Shown here piece by piece: positions 48,450 through 60,404 of a DNA stretch of 64,000 nucleotides. The position numbers and the translations under genes are program-made. The notes under the pieces were generated by a model, which was not told the DNA's origin, made no database searches, and saw only the letters and a program-made list of their open reading frames with translations. Numbering within the stretch: the first letter of the stretch is position 1; each line of letters opens with the position of its first letter. Where the stretch lies: NCBI GenBank assembly GCA_027943335.1, contig BSBK01009269.1, positions 248,001-312,000 on the forward strand, given 5' to 3'. The stretch is from Chamaecyparis obtusa. Its lineage: Eukaryota > Streptophyta > Pinopsida > Cupressales > Cupressaceae.

Positions 48450-49320
48450 TCACACTTTACTCTTATCTCCCCCTTCTTCTAGAGCGGAGAATAATGTCAA
48501 AAGTTTTTTTCTCATTTTTCCTTCTTCGATCTATCATATTTTCCCAGCCACCTTCCACCCTAGCTACCTCATCTTGTCATACCATTAGATTTTTATCAGA
48601 ATTATTTCCCTCTCACAAGTCGTTCTTACCAAGTCAATGTAGATTTTCATCAAATAATTCATCCTCCTTATCTTGGGACCCTATAGGTCTTTTCTTTTCT
48701 TTGTCTTTCTATGTAATAGTAACCTTATTGACATTTTCTCCCTTATTGAAACTAGCTTTTCCATCCTTAACATTGGCCTTAGCCAAAGGAACATCCAATC
48801 TCACCTCTCCTCATTCTTGTTGTGAAGCTTCACCATGCACTACTTGAGGCTCCTACAACATTTCTGCACCTAGAAATTGGGAGAAACTCTTATGTTTTTA
48901 TGCCTTCTTCTCAACCATGTAGTCTTGTTGAGAAGCATTCTTCCACCACGATGCTTCCTTAGTCCATTTTTGTTTTCCACATTGTGCAGCCCTATGCCCT
49001 ATTTTGAAACATTTTATGCATCTAAAAGGGACATTTTCATAATCCAAAGTTTGAGTCCAGCTTCCTTTAAAAGTTTTGATTGAAATTTTCATAGGAAGAC
49101 ACTGAACCACTCAGGAAACCTCCAAAATTCTTCTACTGTGAATGAACCACCAGGATTTCATTATCATTATTGCATTGCAAACCTGTTTTCAGCACCATGC
49201 ATCCTCTAGTGCTAAGACTCGAGGAACCAATACTAGAGAAATGAACCTCTATGTCTGTGAAGGAGGTCAAAACCCTAGCAACGGTAGGGGATTTCAAAAC
49301 AAAAGGAAGCGCCATCATCG
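48450..49320 (-). pseudogene. DUF4283/zinc-knuckle remnant, copy 2
   Basis: On - a broken frame from about 49320 includes VLKTGLQC. Next comes LPMKISIKTFKGSWTQTLDY and the knuckle CIKCFKIGHRAAQC (about 48979-49020), then ASWWKNASQQDYMVEKKA. The order and spacing match the ORF at 37200-37420 (GSWTQNLDY, CX2CX4HX4C, SWWL, YMVQK), so the two are homologous. The N-terminal DUF4283 core is missing; an LTR begins just upstream at 49353. Beyond about 48900 only scattered Lys/Glu-rich pieces of the tail remain. An A22 tract lies at 48422-48443. Confidence 0.65.
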
Positions 49321-49352
49321 AACCCCACTCTTATATCAATGGTATTTTAATC

Positions 49353-49930
49353 TGTAAACCCCAAAAATCAGACAATAGATTATTAATTTATCTTTAGAAT
49401 TTTGTACACACACTTGAATATTATTCAAAAAATAATATTCAAAATATTTTTCTCAAATTATATCAAACTTGCAACATTGATTTCTTTAAATTTGTTTCTA
49501 GAGAATACTTCACAATTTGCCAATATGTCCAATAGTGAAACATGTGTTAGCTTCACCTCCTAGTAGAGAATTTAGGTTTCCGTCCAAATCTTAATCAATT
49601 CGTGAAGGTTTTCATCTCCATAAATCTTTGCCAATGCAAATGCATCACATAGACTATTCAAATCAAAGTAATATCTGAACATAAACTCAATAATCCTCTC
49701 CTTCAACTCTTAAATCCTTCTCCAAAAAACCCTTGGCCTTCCTTCAGCCTCTCTCTTCACATTCCATTTCTTGTCTTTGAAAGTGACTTTTTACTTTTTA
49801 TACATCTATTAGACATAAAAGTCACTTTAATTGTCCCATTAATTAATTAATTAAGTTGTCATTATATTTCGACAACCAAAATAATTAATTATTTAATTAA
49901 TTTTAAATTTCACATAAAGGGGACATTACA
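49353..49930 (-). repeat. Short LTR on - (578 bp)
   Basis: On - it begins TGTAATGTCCCC (49930) and ends GGGGTTTACA (49353), i.e. TG...CA. A TATAAAAAG-type box reads on - near 49795-49805. A weak copia-like primer site (TTGATATAAGAG on -) lies 10-20 bp beyond the 49353 end. The flanking 5-mers do not match, so it is not a clean solo LTR. Confidence 0.5.
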
Positions 49931-51021
49931 CATTGAGCGGCATGATATTCATTTGTTGGTTTTGAGACAAAAGAAACTACTCTTTGGGGAATTTTATTTT
50001 TATTCTAGTTTCTGACAGTAAAACTTGTCGTTGTTAGAAAAAAGAAGAATAGAGAAAATGAAAAAGGGGGATGGCCTATTTTTCAACCAAGGATTTTGTG
50101 AAGAAATCTACTAAGTGAGAAGAAAGGTTATTGGAAGCTTATCCAGTTTTTGGAGAATTATACGATTTTAACCACTATTTGTATTAAGCTACAAAGAATC
50201 AATAACTATGTTGTAATTCAATGGTGTTGCTTTCATATCACATATGAATGTGTTGAATAGCTATTGTGGTCTTGGATTATGTTATTTTTTATTAGACTTC
50301 TTGGTCTAGGGTACATTAATTTTTCATTGCTACTTGTAGAAAACTTGGTCTTCTTATGTATCTTCTTCATAGGATATATTATTGGGATCCATGTGCTATT
50401 GGTTGCTTGCAAGTTTGGAGAGTTGTTGCTCTCGACAATTCTCCTTGGCATCTCCACAATTCATCAGCAAGCCTCGAAAGTCTCTGCACTCTATCCTTGA
50501 ACATTTATTTGACCAAATCCTATAAACTTTCATTATGTTCCTTGGCCATATCCCTTGCTTCACTCAATTCCTCCTTTAATTTACCTATCTTTTGTTTTTG
50601 GTTCACCAAGATATATTTTACCTTTGTGAGGATCATGGACCTAACGTTACCTTTATGAGGAGCCATTTCTGAATTTACTTTCTTCACACTACTTTGATAT
50701 TATATTAGGTTACTAATTTGGACCAAGATGTGTTTTTAGCTTAAATTCAGAAATGAGTTGTCAATAATCAAGAGTTAGAAATTTGCAAGGTCCATAATTT
50801 GAGATAAGTTTTTCCTCATCCTTTGAGAGAACATCAAAAGTTCACCAATTTAAATATTGATTTCTCCTTTGGTGTTGTTGATGTGTTTTTTTGACACTTC
50901 TTGACATGGAATAAAGTACCAAGTATTATATCCTCTCTTGAACAAGGATATCACAAATGCTAAACAATATTAGAATGTGTGATCAAATAAGGTAACCCCA
51001 AGGTTTACACTATGAAATAGT
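49931..51021 (-). mobile_element. LTR family X, copy b: internal start and 3' half of its LTR
   Basis: On - this continues the LTR that is interrupted at 63015 by Athila copy 2. The LTR end with the decayed primer site (ATATCAAAGTAGTG) is at about 50700. A small gag-like ORF follows. Homology to copy a (39320-39865) is continuous once the Athila element is left out. Confidence 0.65.
50233..50666 (-). pseudogene. Short coding block after LTR family X (gag-like, unrecognised)
   Basis: On - an ATG at 50666 just downstream of the primer site opens MAPHKGNVRSM. A Lys/Glu-rich helix follows (KQKIGKLKEELSEAREMAKE), then stops. After a frameshift, a second open piece runs to 50233. The position, directly after LTR and primer site, suits gag or a leader ORF, but there is no knuckle or capsid signature. 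The MAPHKGN start corresponds to a diverged start in copy a near 39830. Confidence 0.4.
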
Positions 51022-52237
51022 TGAATAGTCTCACAATAGGTGATGATAATCAAGCCATTGTCTCTCTTAGGAGTAATGTATACATACTAAGGATTACTTT
51101 TCCCATCATGAAATGCATTTATATTGTCAACCCAAGGACATAGACTTGAAATGGGACGTAGACTATTACGTTCCTCAAAGAGTCATACTACCTATGCTGC
51201 AGGAAGATAAAATGGATGAAAGAAACCTATGCTATTGTTGTAGGAAAGTAAGCACACTTAACTACTTAATGAAATTACTGTTGAAAGCTTGTAAACTTAT
51301 TCTAAGCCTGTTGAACAACTCAAAGTGTTCACTATGTCTATCTCTGCAAGTGTTGCAAGAACATTCACAGTAGTAATGTTGCAGGAGTAAAATAGTAACT
51401 TCTACTTGAAAGCAGGGAAAATGCAAAAAGCAATTCTACTCTATCCTAATCTACTCCACCTCCCAAGTGGGCCCCCTTGGTTGGCTTCTGCTAACTACTA
51501 AAATGGAAGATACTCCAAAATCACTCTTTCATTATATTCTCATAACTGATTACATAGTAATGGAACAATACATGAGGAACATAAAAGAGTAACTTTTTTA
51601 TGCTAAAGAACAACACTTGAATCTATTTTCTCAAATTACCTAACTAAACCAATCAAATCCCTTTATATAGAGGGTTGATGCTTATTGAAAGCATGAAAGT
51701 AAAGTTTGACTAAATCTCGTCATAGAAGGAGGAGATAAGACAACCATGACATATTACAATAAAGTGCGGATAACAGAATAACAACACTGAGGAAATATAG
51801 CAGAGTTGTTTCCTATATTCTCTAGAATGATGGCTCCTTTTCAGTAGCGGCATGATCCTCAAAATCGTGCTGGCTTTCTCCATCATGGCTGAAACTCCAA
51901 TGCTCCTTCTTCAGTGCAGTTGATCCACTCTCAAGCTGCTCCTTATTTTCCTGGCAAGTTAGTAGCATTTGGTATGTATACAAGTCAACATTTCAATTCC
52001 TACCCAAATATTAGAACACAGATTAAAGTAGCTATATGAAGTACTACAATTTATATATAATATTCAACAAAACATGTCATTCTAACTACCCATAATCTTT
52101 GCGGTTCTAGTTGTACTTATCACAAGTTCACATAGGTATAGGTTCATAAATGTATTGGAAATGTTTCATTAGAGCATAAAGAGTTTCAACAGAGTATAAA
52201 GATTATAACAAAATAGAGACAATAAATTGTCTCATCA
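51022..52237 (-). repeat. 3' LTR of Athila copy 2
   Basis: This is the left-hand LTR on the map, 1216 bp, homologous over its length to 61794-63014 and to 8977-10197. It is bounded by the PPT at 52238-52249. Confidence 0.9.
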
Positions 52238-52276
52238 TCTTCCCCCTACAAAACATAATGCTTGTCCTCAAGCATT
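52238..52276 (-). other. PPT and 3' hairpin of Athila copy 2
   Basis: On - the hairpin AATGCTTGAGGACAAGCATT (52276-52257) is followed by GTAGGGGGAAGA next to the LTR. It overlaps the stop codon of the third ORF at 52268-52270, as in copy 1. Confidence 0.8.
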
Positions 52277-55215
52277 ACATTTTCTGGCTGTAAACCTGAA
52301 ATCACTAACAGTTGTCTTCCCCTTCTTCCCACTCTTAAAAGTGTAATAGAACCCTCTTCTTCTTGCCAAGTAATCTGCATGATGCTCCTTATGCAGATGG
52401 TCCAATATGGTGGCATTGATATCATAGAGCAGCCATAAGAGTGTAGGTGGTTGGAAAGACAAGGGAATCCACAATTCTCTTCTAGTCTGATGCCCCAACT
52501 GTATATATTTAGTTTCTCTGTTTGCAATTGCTTCAAAGTTGATTAGGTTGTGTGGCTCTATTTTCTTGAAGGCCTCTGGTAACCTATTCCACCGACTCCT
52601 TACCCCTGCAAGAGCTCTTTGAAATGAAAAGTAGGGCAACCCCTGATATTCTCTATAAATTTTATCTCTCAGTGCAAAGACCTTCTCCCTGATTTTAGGT
52701 TTCTACTTTCCATAGGTTAGGTTGAGCCAATCTCGTAAGAGGACATCAGGTTTGTGTGATTCATCCCTTAAGGGTAAGGGTTCAGACTTCTCTAGGCCCC
52801 TGTAATTATTCAATTTCCTATCATAGTTTCCCTCATTGTGCATCCATGACATCTGAGCTCTCAAATGGATATCATCTATGTAGAGCAAAGGGTTCCATTC
52901 TGTTTCATGTGGAATGACAAAGTTATGTAGATAGAGCTCACATAGTAAATTTTGTTTCCATGGAGGGAGAGTTTCGTATAATCCATAGAATTCTTGCACT
53001 GATTTAAATTCACAATCTATACCCTTCATAGTCATCATGAGCTAAAACAAGAGGAATTGCTCTTTCAAACAAATGACATACACTTTGGGAGGTGGTCTAC
53101 AGGCTATGACCTGATCAGCTAATTTAAGAGCTTGATCCATTTGTTGTTTCTATTTCTTTACCTGTTCCTTAAGAACTTCAATTTCCTCTTCCTTGTCATC
53201 TATCTCTTTTTGCATTCTGTTTCTTTCTTGTTTCCACCAAGTTTTCTAGAAAACAAATTGATTATATAAATTAAGGAGTATAGATTGTATTGTTGGTGGG
53301 CCAAATTCTTACAACTGGAATTTCTTTCTCTTTTCTTTGGAGACTTGCTAAAAATACACAGTAAACCATGTTGATTTGTAGGGCACAATAGACATATTGG
53401 AATAAACATGGTATTATGGAGGAGTCATTTGGACATCCTCAGCAATGCTTTGTTGTGCCACAGTAGGGTTTGGCTTAGATAAACCCAGATCATCATGTGG
53501 CATGTTACCACAAAGTTCTTGAAAACTTTGGGATTCTTGCATATTTTTGGGAGACGAAGACACTTCTGTCTGATTGGGGGAATTCTCAGGAATGTACTCA
53601 ATAGAAGATTTTGGAGTAGGTTTTGATATTGAAACATTTGGGTTTCTAGGGGAAATTGGAGACACTTGTCCTCGCATTCGAGGACTTATTCGCACTGTTG
53701 TTTCCACAACCACTGTAGTTTTATTTTGGCAGGTTCTTTTTGGCCTTTCTGCTATGGGAGCAGATGCTGCAGGATTTGACCTTTTTCTTTTATTTCTTTG
53801 AACTGTAGTGTTTTGAATTTCACTTTCAAGGTTAGGGGTTTCTTCTCCAATTTTTCATTTTCCTTCCCTTGTGGAAGAAGTGGGAACATTGCTTTTTGGA
53901 GTGGGCTCAGGAGACCTATTTTCTTGGAATAACTCTGGCTCTTTTTCTTTTTTAGTTGTTTCTACAATAGGCTTAGAAGATTCTACATCATTTCCTAGGG
54001 ATTGCTTAGCAGGGTTAACCTAGGGCTGCAGTGTTTTATGTTGAACAAATTCTAACCATGTCAAGGGAGAGATATCCCTAAGGGATTTTTCAACTAGCAA
54101 TTTTATTAGGGCATGGTGGGTAATATAATTTGCATTCCCCTTTTGAGTCTCCTCAGCGCTAATGCTCAACATATTGTACAAAAAATTAGGAACATTAACC
54201 TGGAGATTATGCCTTATGCAACTAAGTAGTTTAAAATGATGGGCATGCAAATTTGAAAATCTCCCTTCACATGTTAAGTACCTGATAATATGTGTCGCCA
54301 ATTCATTGAATGGTGGAGGAAGAGACAGTCTTCTGTACCCTTGCTTGGTAATTTCTAGAGGAGGATCAGTTGGATGGGAGAATTGAGCACGACATGACCT
54401 AGCGTCATGCTCATTGGGTTAATGCTCCCCAATGACTATGGAGTGGGCTCAAGAGATCTATTTTCTTGGAATAACTCTGACTCTTTTTCTTTTTTAGTTG
54501 TTTCTACAATAGGCTCAAAAGATTCTACATCATTTCCTAGGGATTGCTCAGCAGGGTTAACCTGGGGCTGTAGTGTTTTATGTTGAACAAATTTTGACCA
54601 TGTCAAGGGAGAGACATCCCTAAGGGATTTTTTGACTAGCAATTTTATTAGGGCATGGTGGGTAATATAATTTGCATTCCCCTTTTGAGTCTCATCGGTG
54701 CTAATGCTCAACATATTGTACAAAAAATTAGGAACATTAACCTAGAGATTATGCCTTATGCAATTAAGTAGTTTAAAATGATGGGCATGCAAATTTGAAA
54801 ATCTCCCTTCACATGTTAAGTACCTAATAATATGTGTCACCAATTCATTAAATGGTGGAGGAAGAGACAGTCTTCTGCACCCTTGCTTGGTAATTTCCAG
54901 AGGAGGATCAGTTGGATGGGAGAACTGAGCACGACATGACCTAGCGTCATGCTCATTGAGGTAATGCTCCCCAATGACTAGCAACCTAGTGACCTCTGCT
55001 ATTCTTTCTTTGGTGGCAACAAACATTAAAATCCATATGGTTTCCTACCCCTCCTCAAAGGTACTCATAAATTCAGCTGCTACTTCCTCATTAAAATCTG
55101 ATAATTGAAGAAAATACCCCAACCGACCACATGCATTAAATCTTCGGATTGCTTTGATGTCTACAAGTAAAATACCATGGTGTAATGGCTCATGCCTTTG
55201 CAGTTGTCCACCCAT
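52268..55215 (-). pseudogene. Third ORF of Athila copy 2, with internal 542-bp duplication
   Basis: This is homologous to 6526-8946. The start is ATG at 55215 and the last codon and TGA are at 52268. The N-terminal globular region, the Glu/Ser/Pro middle with basic clusters, the coiled coil and the C-terminal domain are all present. The frame has stops including TAG at 53350-53348, the same codon as TAG 7864 in copy 1. A 542-bp tandem duplication (53898-54981) repeats part of the N-terminal and middle region and shifts the frame, as 542 is not a multiple of 3. No membrane segment is seen. Confidence 0.75.
53898..54981 (-). repeat. 542-bp tandem duplication in the third ORF
   Basis: GGAGTGGGCTCA starts at 53898 and at 54440. 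AATGCTCCCCAATGACTA ends the first unit (54421) and the second (54963), both giving a period of 542. The units differ by only scattered substitutions. Copy 1 has a single unit. Confidence 0.9.
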
Positions 55216-55600
55216 TTTTTTTCAATATCCAGCCTCCAATTTTTTGCTTACCAATTTCTCTGTTAATCTTTCAGTCTCTTGTGCTCTGCAAATACCTTCT
55301 TTCCTTCTTGAAATTCAAATGCACTTCTTGAAAACACCGACTTTCCTTTTTAATTCCTCTGTTATTTTAGCATGAACAATAATAATGACGTTTTAACAGA
55401 GGAAATTATAACCTTAAATGTGAGTTACCACGCAATTTAATTATAATCTTTTTTAGTCATATCAACTTCAGAAAATTAGAATTTGTAGTATGGCAAATGT
55501 GTGGGAATAAAGGAAATTAATAAAACAAGGCTCAAGTATAGCTTGAAGTGACAAGGAAGTGACAAGGATGACTTAGTAATGACATTTGGAACTTATCACA

Positions 55601-55643
55601 CTTCCCCTGCCCCCTACAAAATATTTACAAGTGTCCTCACTTG
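55601..55643 (-). promoter_or_regulatory. Internal hairpin plus polypurine tract, copy 2
   Basis: On - the hairpin CAAGTGAGGACACTTG (55643-55628) precedes GTAGGGGGCAGGGGAAG (55617-55601). The hairpin is identical to copy 1 and the purine tract differs by one base. Confidence 0.6.
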
Positions 55644-56008
55644 GCACATTCAGCATGCGATGGGGAACTGGTGTGATGCCTAAATTATATATTTATTGCA
55701 TTACTATATATAATTACCGAGATCTATGTGCTAAAAGTGAGTAAAGATTGAAGAAGTTGTACGTATGCATTGATTACCATATGTGCAAAGAAAAGGTGGT
55801 GAGAGTGAAGCAATTTTGGCAGCCGCATGCATCAACTGACGTGGCTTTTATTGAAAACATTGAAAATAGAAAAGGTGGATAACGTGGATTGTGAGTGGAT
55901 GGAAGAGAGAGAAATGAAATGGTTTAGAGAGAAGAATAAATAAAAGTGAATGGAGAAATATACTTCATATTAAAAGAAGTTTTATTATGGTCGGTTCTTG
56001 AAGGCATG

Positions 56009-57340
56009 TTATTTTGAAGCTGCAGGAAGAAGGTTTTCACTTTTTGCTGCAGGAAGTGTTACCTTTGTTGCTGCTGAAGTTGTCATGTTGAACTGCTACA
56101 TGAAGTCATCCTTGGTTTGGGGCTTGTGATACAGGCGCAACCAGTGTCCGTTGACGAGTAGTTTGAATTTCACTGGATCTAGTGTGGTCAACTGGACTGC
56201 TCAATTATCAAAGATGTATTTAATTTCATAGGGTCCCAGCCATCTAGTTTGTAACTTTCCTAGCATCTCCTTAAATTTGGAATCATACAATAAAGCTCAA
56301 TCACCCACTTGAAACTACTTGCTCTTAATATGGGAATTGTGCCACCTCTTTCATTGGTTCTGGATCAGCTTTGTGCACTCCAATGCAGATTTGTGCATTT
56401 CATCTAAAGAATTGAGGTGGAGAAGGTGTTCTATTTATGCTCCATGAAGATTGATATTTAGTTCTAGAGTTGTACGTAATGTCTTGTGTTTGAATTCTAT
56501 TGGTAACATTTCTGCCTTCCCATATACTAATTCAAATGGGGTGAATCATGTGGTTGTCTTCTAGGTTGTGCGATAAGCCCAGGCTACTTCAGTGAGTCAG
56601 CTACTCCAATCTCATCGGTGCAACTGAACTATTTTTGTTAAGATGGCCTTAATTTCTCTATTTGTGACATCTGCCTGTCCATTTTCCTATGGATGGTAAG
56701 GACTGGACTTCCGATGTCTAATATTATATTTCTTCATTAGCTCATTGATCAGATTTGAAGTAAACTATGCTCCTTGGTTAGTTACAAGTTCTCTTGGCAC
56801 TCCATAATGGGTAAAAATATCCTCATACAAGAATTTTTCTACCTTTTGATCTCTAACATGCTGCATGGCTTTCACTTCCACCTATTTGGTCAAATAATCC
56901 ATGCATACCAGGATGTAAGATTTCTCATTTGAAGGAGGATCTATTGGTCCTATGAAGTCCATGCCCCATTTATCAAATGGCATCACCACCACTTGTGGGT
57001 TAAGGGGAATCTCATCTGATTTGGTTGGGTGACCCATCCTCTGGCATTTATCACATTTTCTTGTATAGCTAGCTGCATCCTTATGCAGTGTTGGCTAGTA
57101 GTAACCTATTGTTAAGATCTTCAAAGCTGTTCTCTTTGCTACAAAGTGGCCTCCACATGGCTCATCATGGCAAGCATGGAGTATATCATATGTTTCATCC
57201 TCTCTCACACACCTTCTCATGATTTGGTCTAGACCAATATAAAATAAGTTGTTATCAATCCATGAGAATTGGAAACTTTTCTCTACAAGCATTCTTTTGT
57301 CCTTTGGAGAGAAGTGTGGGGCATTTTACTGGCTACAAGG
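56009..57340 (-). pseudogene. Integrase of Athila copy 2 (degenerate)
   Basis: The zinc-binding region reads HACHDEPCGGHF and CDKCQRMG with all four ligands, unlike copy 1. The DDE core and the C-terminal tail (NGHWLRLYHKPQ) follow with stops. The pol frame ends at TAA 56011-56009. Confidence 0.8.
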
Positions 57341-57479
57341 TAATTGTCGATGTCAGCATACCATGGATTTTTTACTGCAATATGAAACAGGTGTTCATCA
57401 GGGAATGTATCTTCAACCAGACTAGTGCCTACATCAGCATTCTAAAGTCTAGACAAATAATCAACCACTACGTTTGCCT

Positions 57480-59171
57480 TCCCTGGCTTGTCAATAATGG
57501 TTATATCAAATTCCTACAAAAGAAGAATCCATCTTGCTAACCTGCCTATGATAACAAGTTTGTTCATTAGATATTTAATTACTGAGTGATTAGTGTGAAC
57601 AAAGATGGGATAACCTATTACATAATGGAAGAATTTGTTCAATGCATAAACTACAACCAGTAATTCTTTTTCAGTTACTATGTAATTTAATTCTATAGGC
57701 TCTTACTGATATAGTAAATTGCATTCTCAAGGTTACTAGACTTTTGTCCTAGTACAACACCTATTGCATAATCTGATGCATATGTATGTATGTGAAATGA
57801 GATAGACCAATTAGGCCCTTTGAGGACTAGTGCAGTTGTTAGAAGTGACTTGAGCTGCAGGAAGGACTCATCACAAGCTGATGTCCATATAAACTCAACC
57901 TCTTTGGTAAGCAGTGTGTATAGAGGACTAGCTATTTGACTGAAATTCTAAAGAAGGCACCTATAGTAGCTAGCATGTCCTAAGAAAGATCTTACATCTT
58001 TTTGCTTAGTAGGTGTGGGTAACGTGAGAGTTACCTCAATTTTGGCTAGGTCTACTTGGATACTTGCTGCTAAAATGAAATGTCCAAGTACAATGCCTTC
58101 CTACATCAGCATTAAGAATTTCTTACTGTTGAGGGAGAGATTGTGTTCCTTGCATCTGATCACCACCTTTTCAAGATTTTATAGAGCTTCTTCAAAGGTC
58201 ACCCCAAATGTTGTAAAATCATCCATATATATCTCCATGCAATCATGTGAAATGTCAGCAAAAATACTAATTATAGCTCTTTGGAATGTTGCTAGAGCAT
58301 TACACAACCCAAATGGTAGGACAAAATATGCATAAGTCCCCCAAGGACATGTGAATGTAGTCTTTTCCTGGTCCTCTGGAGCAATACTAATCTGATTATA
58401 TCCACTATATCCATCAAGAAAAGAAAAATACTTTTTACCGGCTAAAGTATCAAGTACTTGATCAATGAAAGGTAAAGGGAAATGATCTTTCTTTGTGGCT
58501 TTGTTTAATTGCCTATAATCTACATAGATTCTCCATTTACCCCCCTTTTTAGGCACTATGACCAAGGGTGATACCCATTTACTATCAGATATAGGATATA
58601 TAAAGCCAGCATCTAACAAATTTTGTAACTTTGTTTTAACTATCTCTCTTAATGTTGGGTTAATCCTCCTTTGAGGCTGGCAGAGTGGTAGACTTCCTTC
58701 ATTGATATAAATCTTGTGAGTATAGAGTGTGGGGCTTAGTCCCTTCATATCCCCATAGTCCCATGCAAAGGCTTTTTCATGCGTTTGTAGGAGCTTAGTT
58801 AATTTCTCCAACTGCTGTGAAGGCAACTTATTATTTACATGAAGGTTGTGACCCTTGGAAAGCTCAACAGTAGTTGTAAGGTCAAGCATGGATGCTTCAG
58901 ATATAGGACTTGTAACTACTTCACAAGGTAGTAACTAATGGATAATATTAGGTTCTGAAGGCAAAATACAGTACTCAATATGGTCGTCATATGTAGTTAA
59001 CTCCAACATAGAGCTCTTAGATATGTCTTTGATCACAACACAATCATTATTAATAATGCTCTAAATTATTGCATCTTCCTCTTGCAACTTTAGAAAGGAC
59101 TACCTATGTAACATCATGAGCTGAACCATAGAGTTCAACTCTTTTTCCTTGTCTCCTAAATCTGGCCATAT
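57480..59171 (-). pseudogene. Reverse transcriptase and RNase H of Athila copy 2
   Basis: The RT is open for 236 codons (58889-58179). It covers SKWVSPLVIVPKKGGKWRI, DYRQLNKATKKDHFPLPFID, FLDGYSGYNQI, CPWGTYAYFVLPFGLCNA and the catalytic YMDD near 58220. RNase H lies at about 57560-57850 with more damage. This is the best-preserved RT of the family in the window. Confidence 0.88.
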
Positions 59172-60404
59172 AGGGGTGCTTAAATCTGGTTGGGGTTGAG
59201 CTAGAGGATTTAATGCTAGTTTCTTAGTTGCTTGCCCATCTAAAATTGTCATGTTCCTTGATCTACAACTAATGTTTGCATCAGTTGTTACTAACCATGG
59301 ACATCCTAAAATAATAGGGTAACCAACAAGATTGACCTTTGGTGATAGAATCTTGAAATTAGCAGGATATTCCCAAGAATCTAGGGCAACTATTATGTCT
59401 TATATCATCCCATCAGGGATGACAGTAGAACTATCTGCCAGTTGTAAGATTGTTGGAGTAGCTCGTAATCCTTTTATGCTTAGTTTATTCATAGTATCTT
59501 TAGTCATTACATTAATGACAGCACCTAAGTCTATTAAAGCATTTTTGACAGACTGACCATTAATGATGATATTAACAACTGGACTCCTTGGATCAGAATA
59601 TTTAGGAATGACAAGTTTTCCCAACATGATATCAGCTAGTTGTCCTAAAACATGAACTATTTTGGGATCCATTTTCTTTTGTCCAGGCTTTTTGAGACAA
59701 GCTTCCTTGATTTCTTTTCCATAGATAAGAACATCTTTAATGGCTTGTAATAGAGGAATCTTGACATGCATGTTCTTTAGTTAGTCAAGGATATCAAACG
59801 GTTGATCCTCTTTTGATATAGGTTTGTCCAAGCCGATCCTCTGAGGAAAAGGAGGTTTAATTAATGATGTCTGAACATTAGCTGAATTGGAAATATTAGC
59901 TGGGGCAACTATATTTGGCAAAGCATTCTCTAGAAGTGGTACTGATGTTGTAGGAAGGTCTAGCACTTCAGTAATAAGAGGTGGTTCAGGTGCAGGCAAG
60001 GTAATACTCGATCTTAGGTGTATATCAACTATGTTGAGTGCATAGGCAGGGTACTATTGAGCATCAGTAGCATATATTTTGTTTTGTTGTTGTTGACTAT
60101 TGGGATTCAGTTGTGGCTGAGCAGGCAACTGTGTCTACTTTTGAGGACCTGTATTTTCAGGTGGTGACATAATTGTAGGTGTATTCATTGGAGGTGGCAA
60201 AGATAGATATCCAGGATTTGGATTAGGCCATTGTTGAGGTCCTCTCCACTAGTTAGTGGGCTGCCAATTTCCTTGTGGAGATTGACATTAGTTTGAAGGT
60301 TGTGGCCACTGGGGTTATTATGGATTAAACCATTGATTCTATTGATTATTAGGCCATGCATTATTCCAAGTAGGTTGAGTATATTGAGGAGGGCTTTGAA
60401 CATT
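59172..60404 (-). pseudogene. Gag linker and protease of Athila copy 2
   Basis: A Pro/Asn/Gln-rich linker (about 60020-60400) leads into the protease region. The active site ALIDLGAVINVMTKD lies near 59540-59500 (D-x-G type). One open piece spans 59771-59400; stops break the rest. Confidence 0.8.

Noticed and set aside
49328..49342. Copia primer site next to the 578-bp LTR as proof of a full element with the DUF4283 ORF as its gag
   Set aside because: The match is weak, and the coding sequence after it is a DUF4283 remnant known from non-LTR contexts; chance adjacency is simpler.
49348..49935. 578-bp LTR as a clean solo LTR
   Set aside because: The flanking 5-mers TAATC and CATTG do not match.
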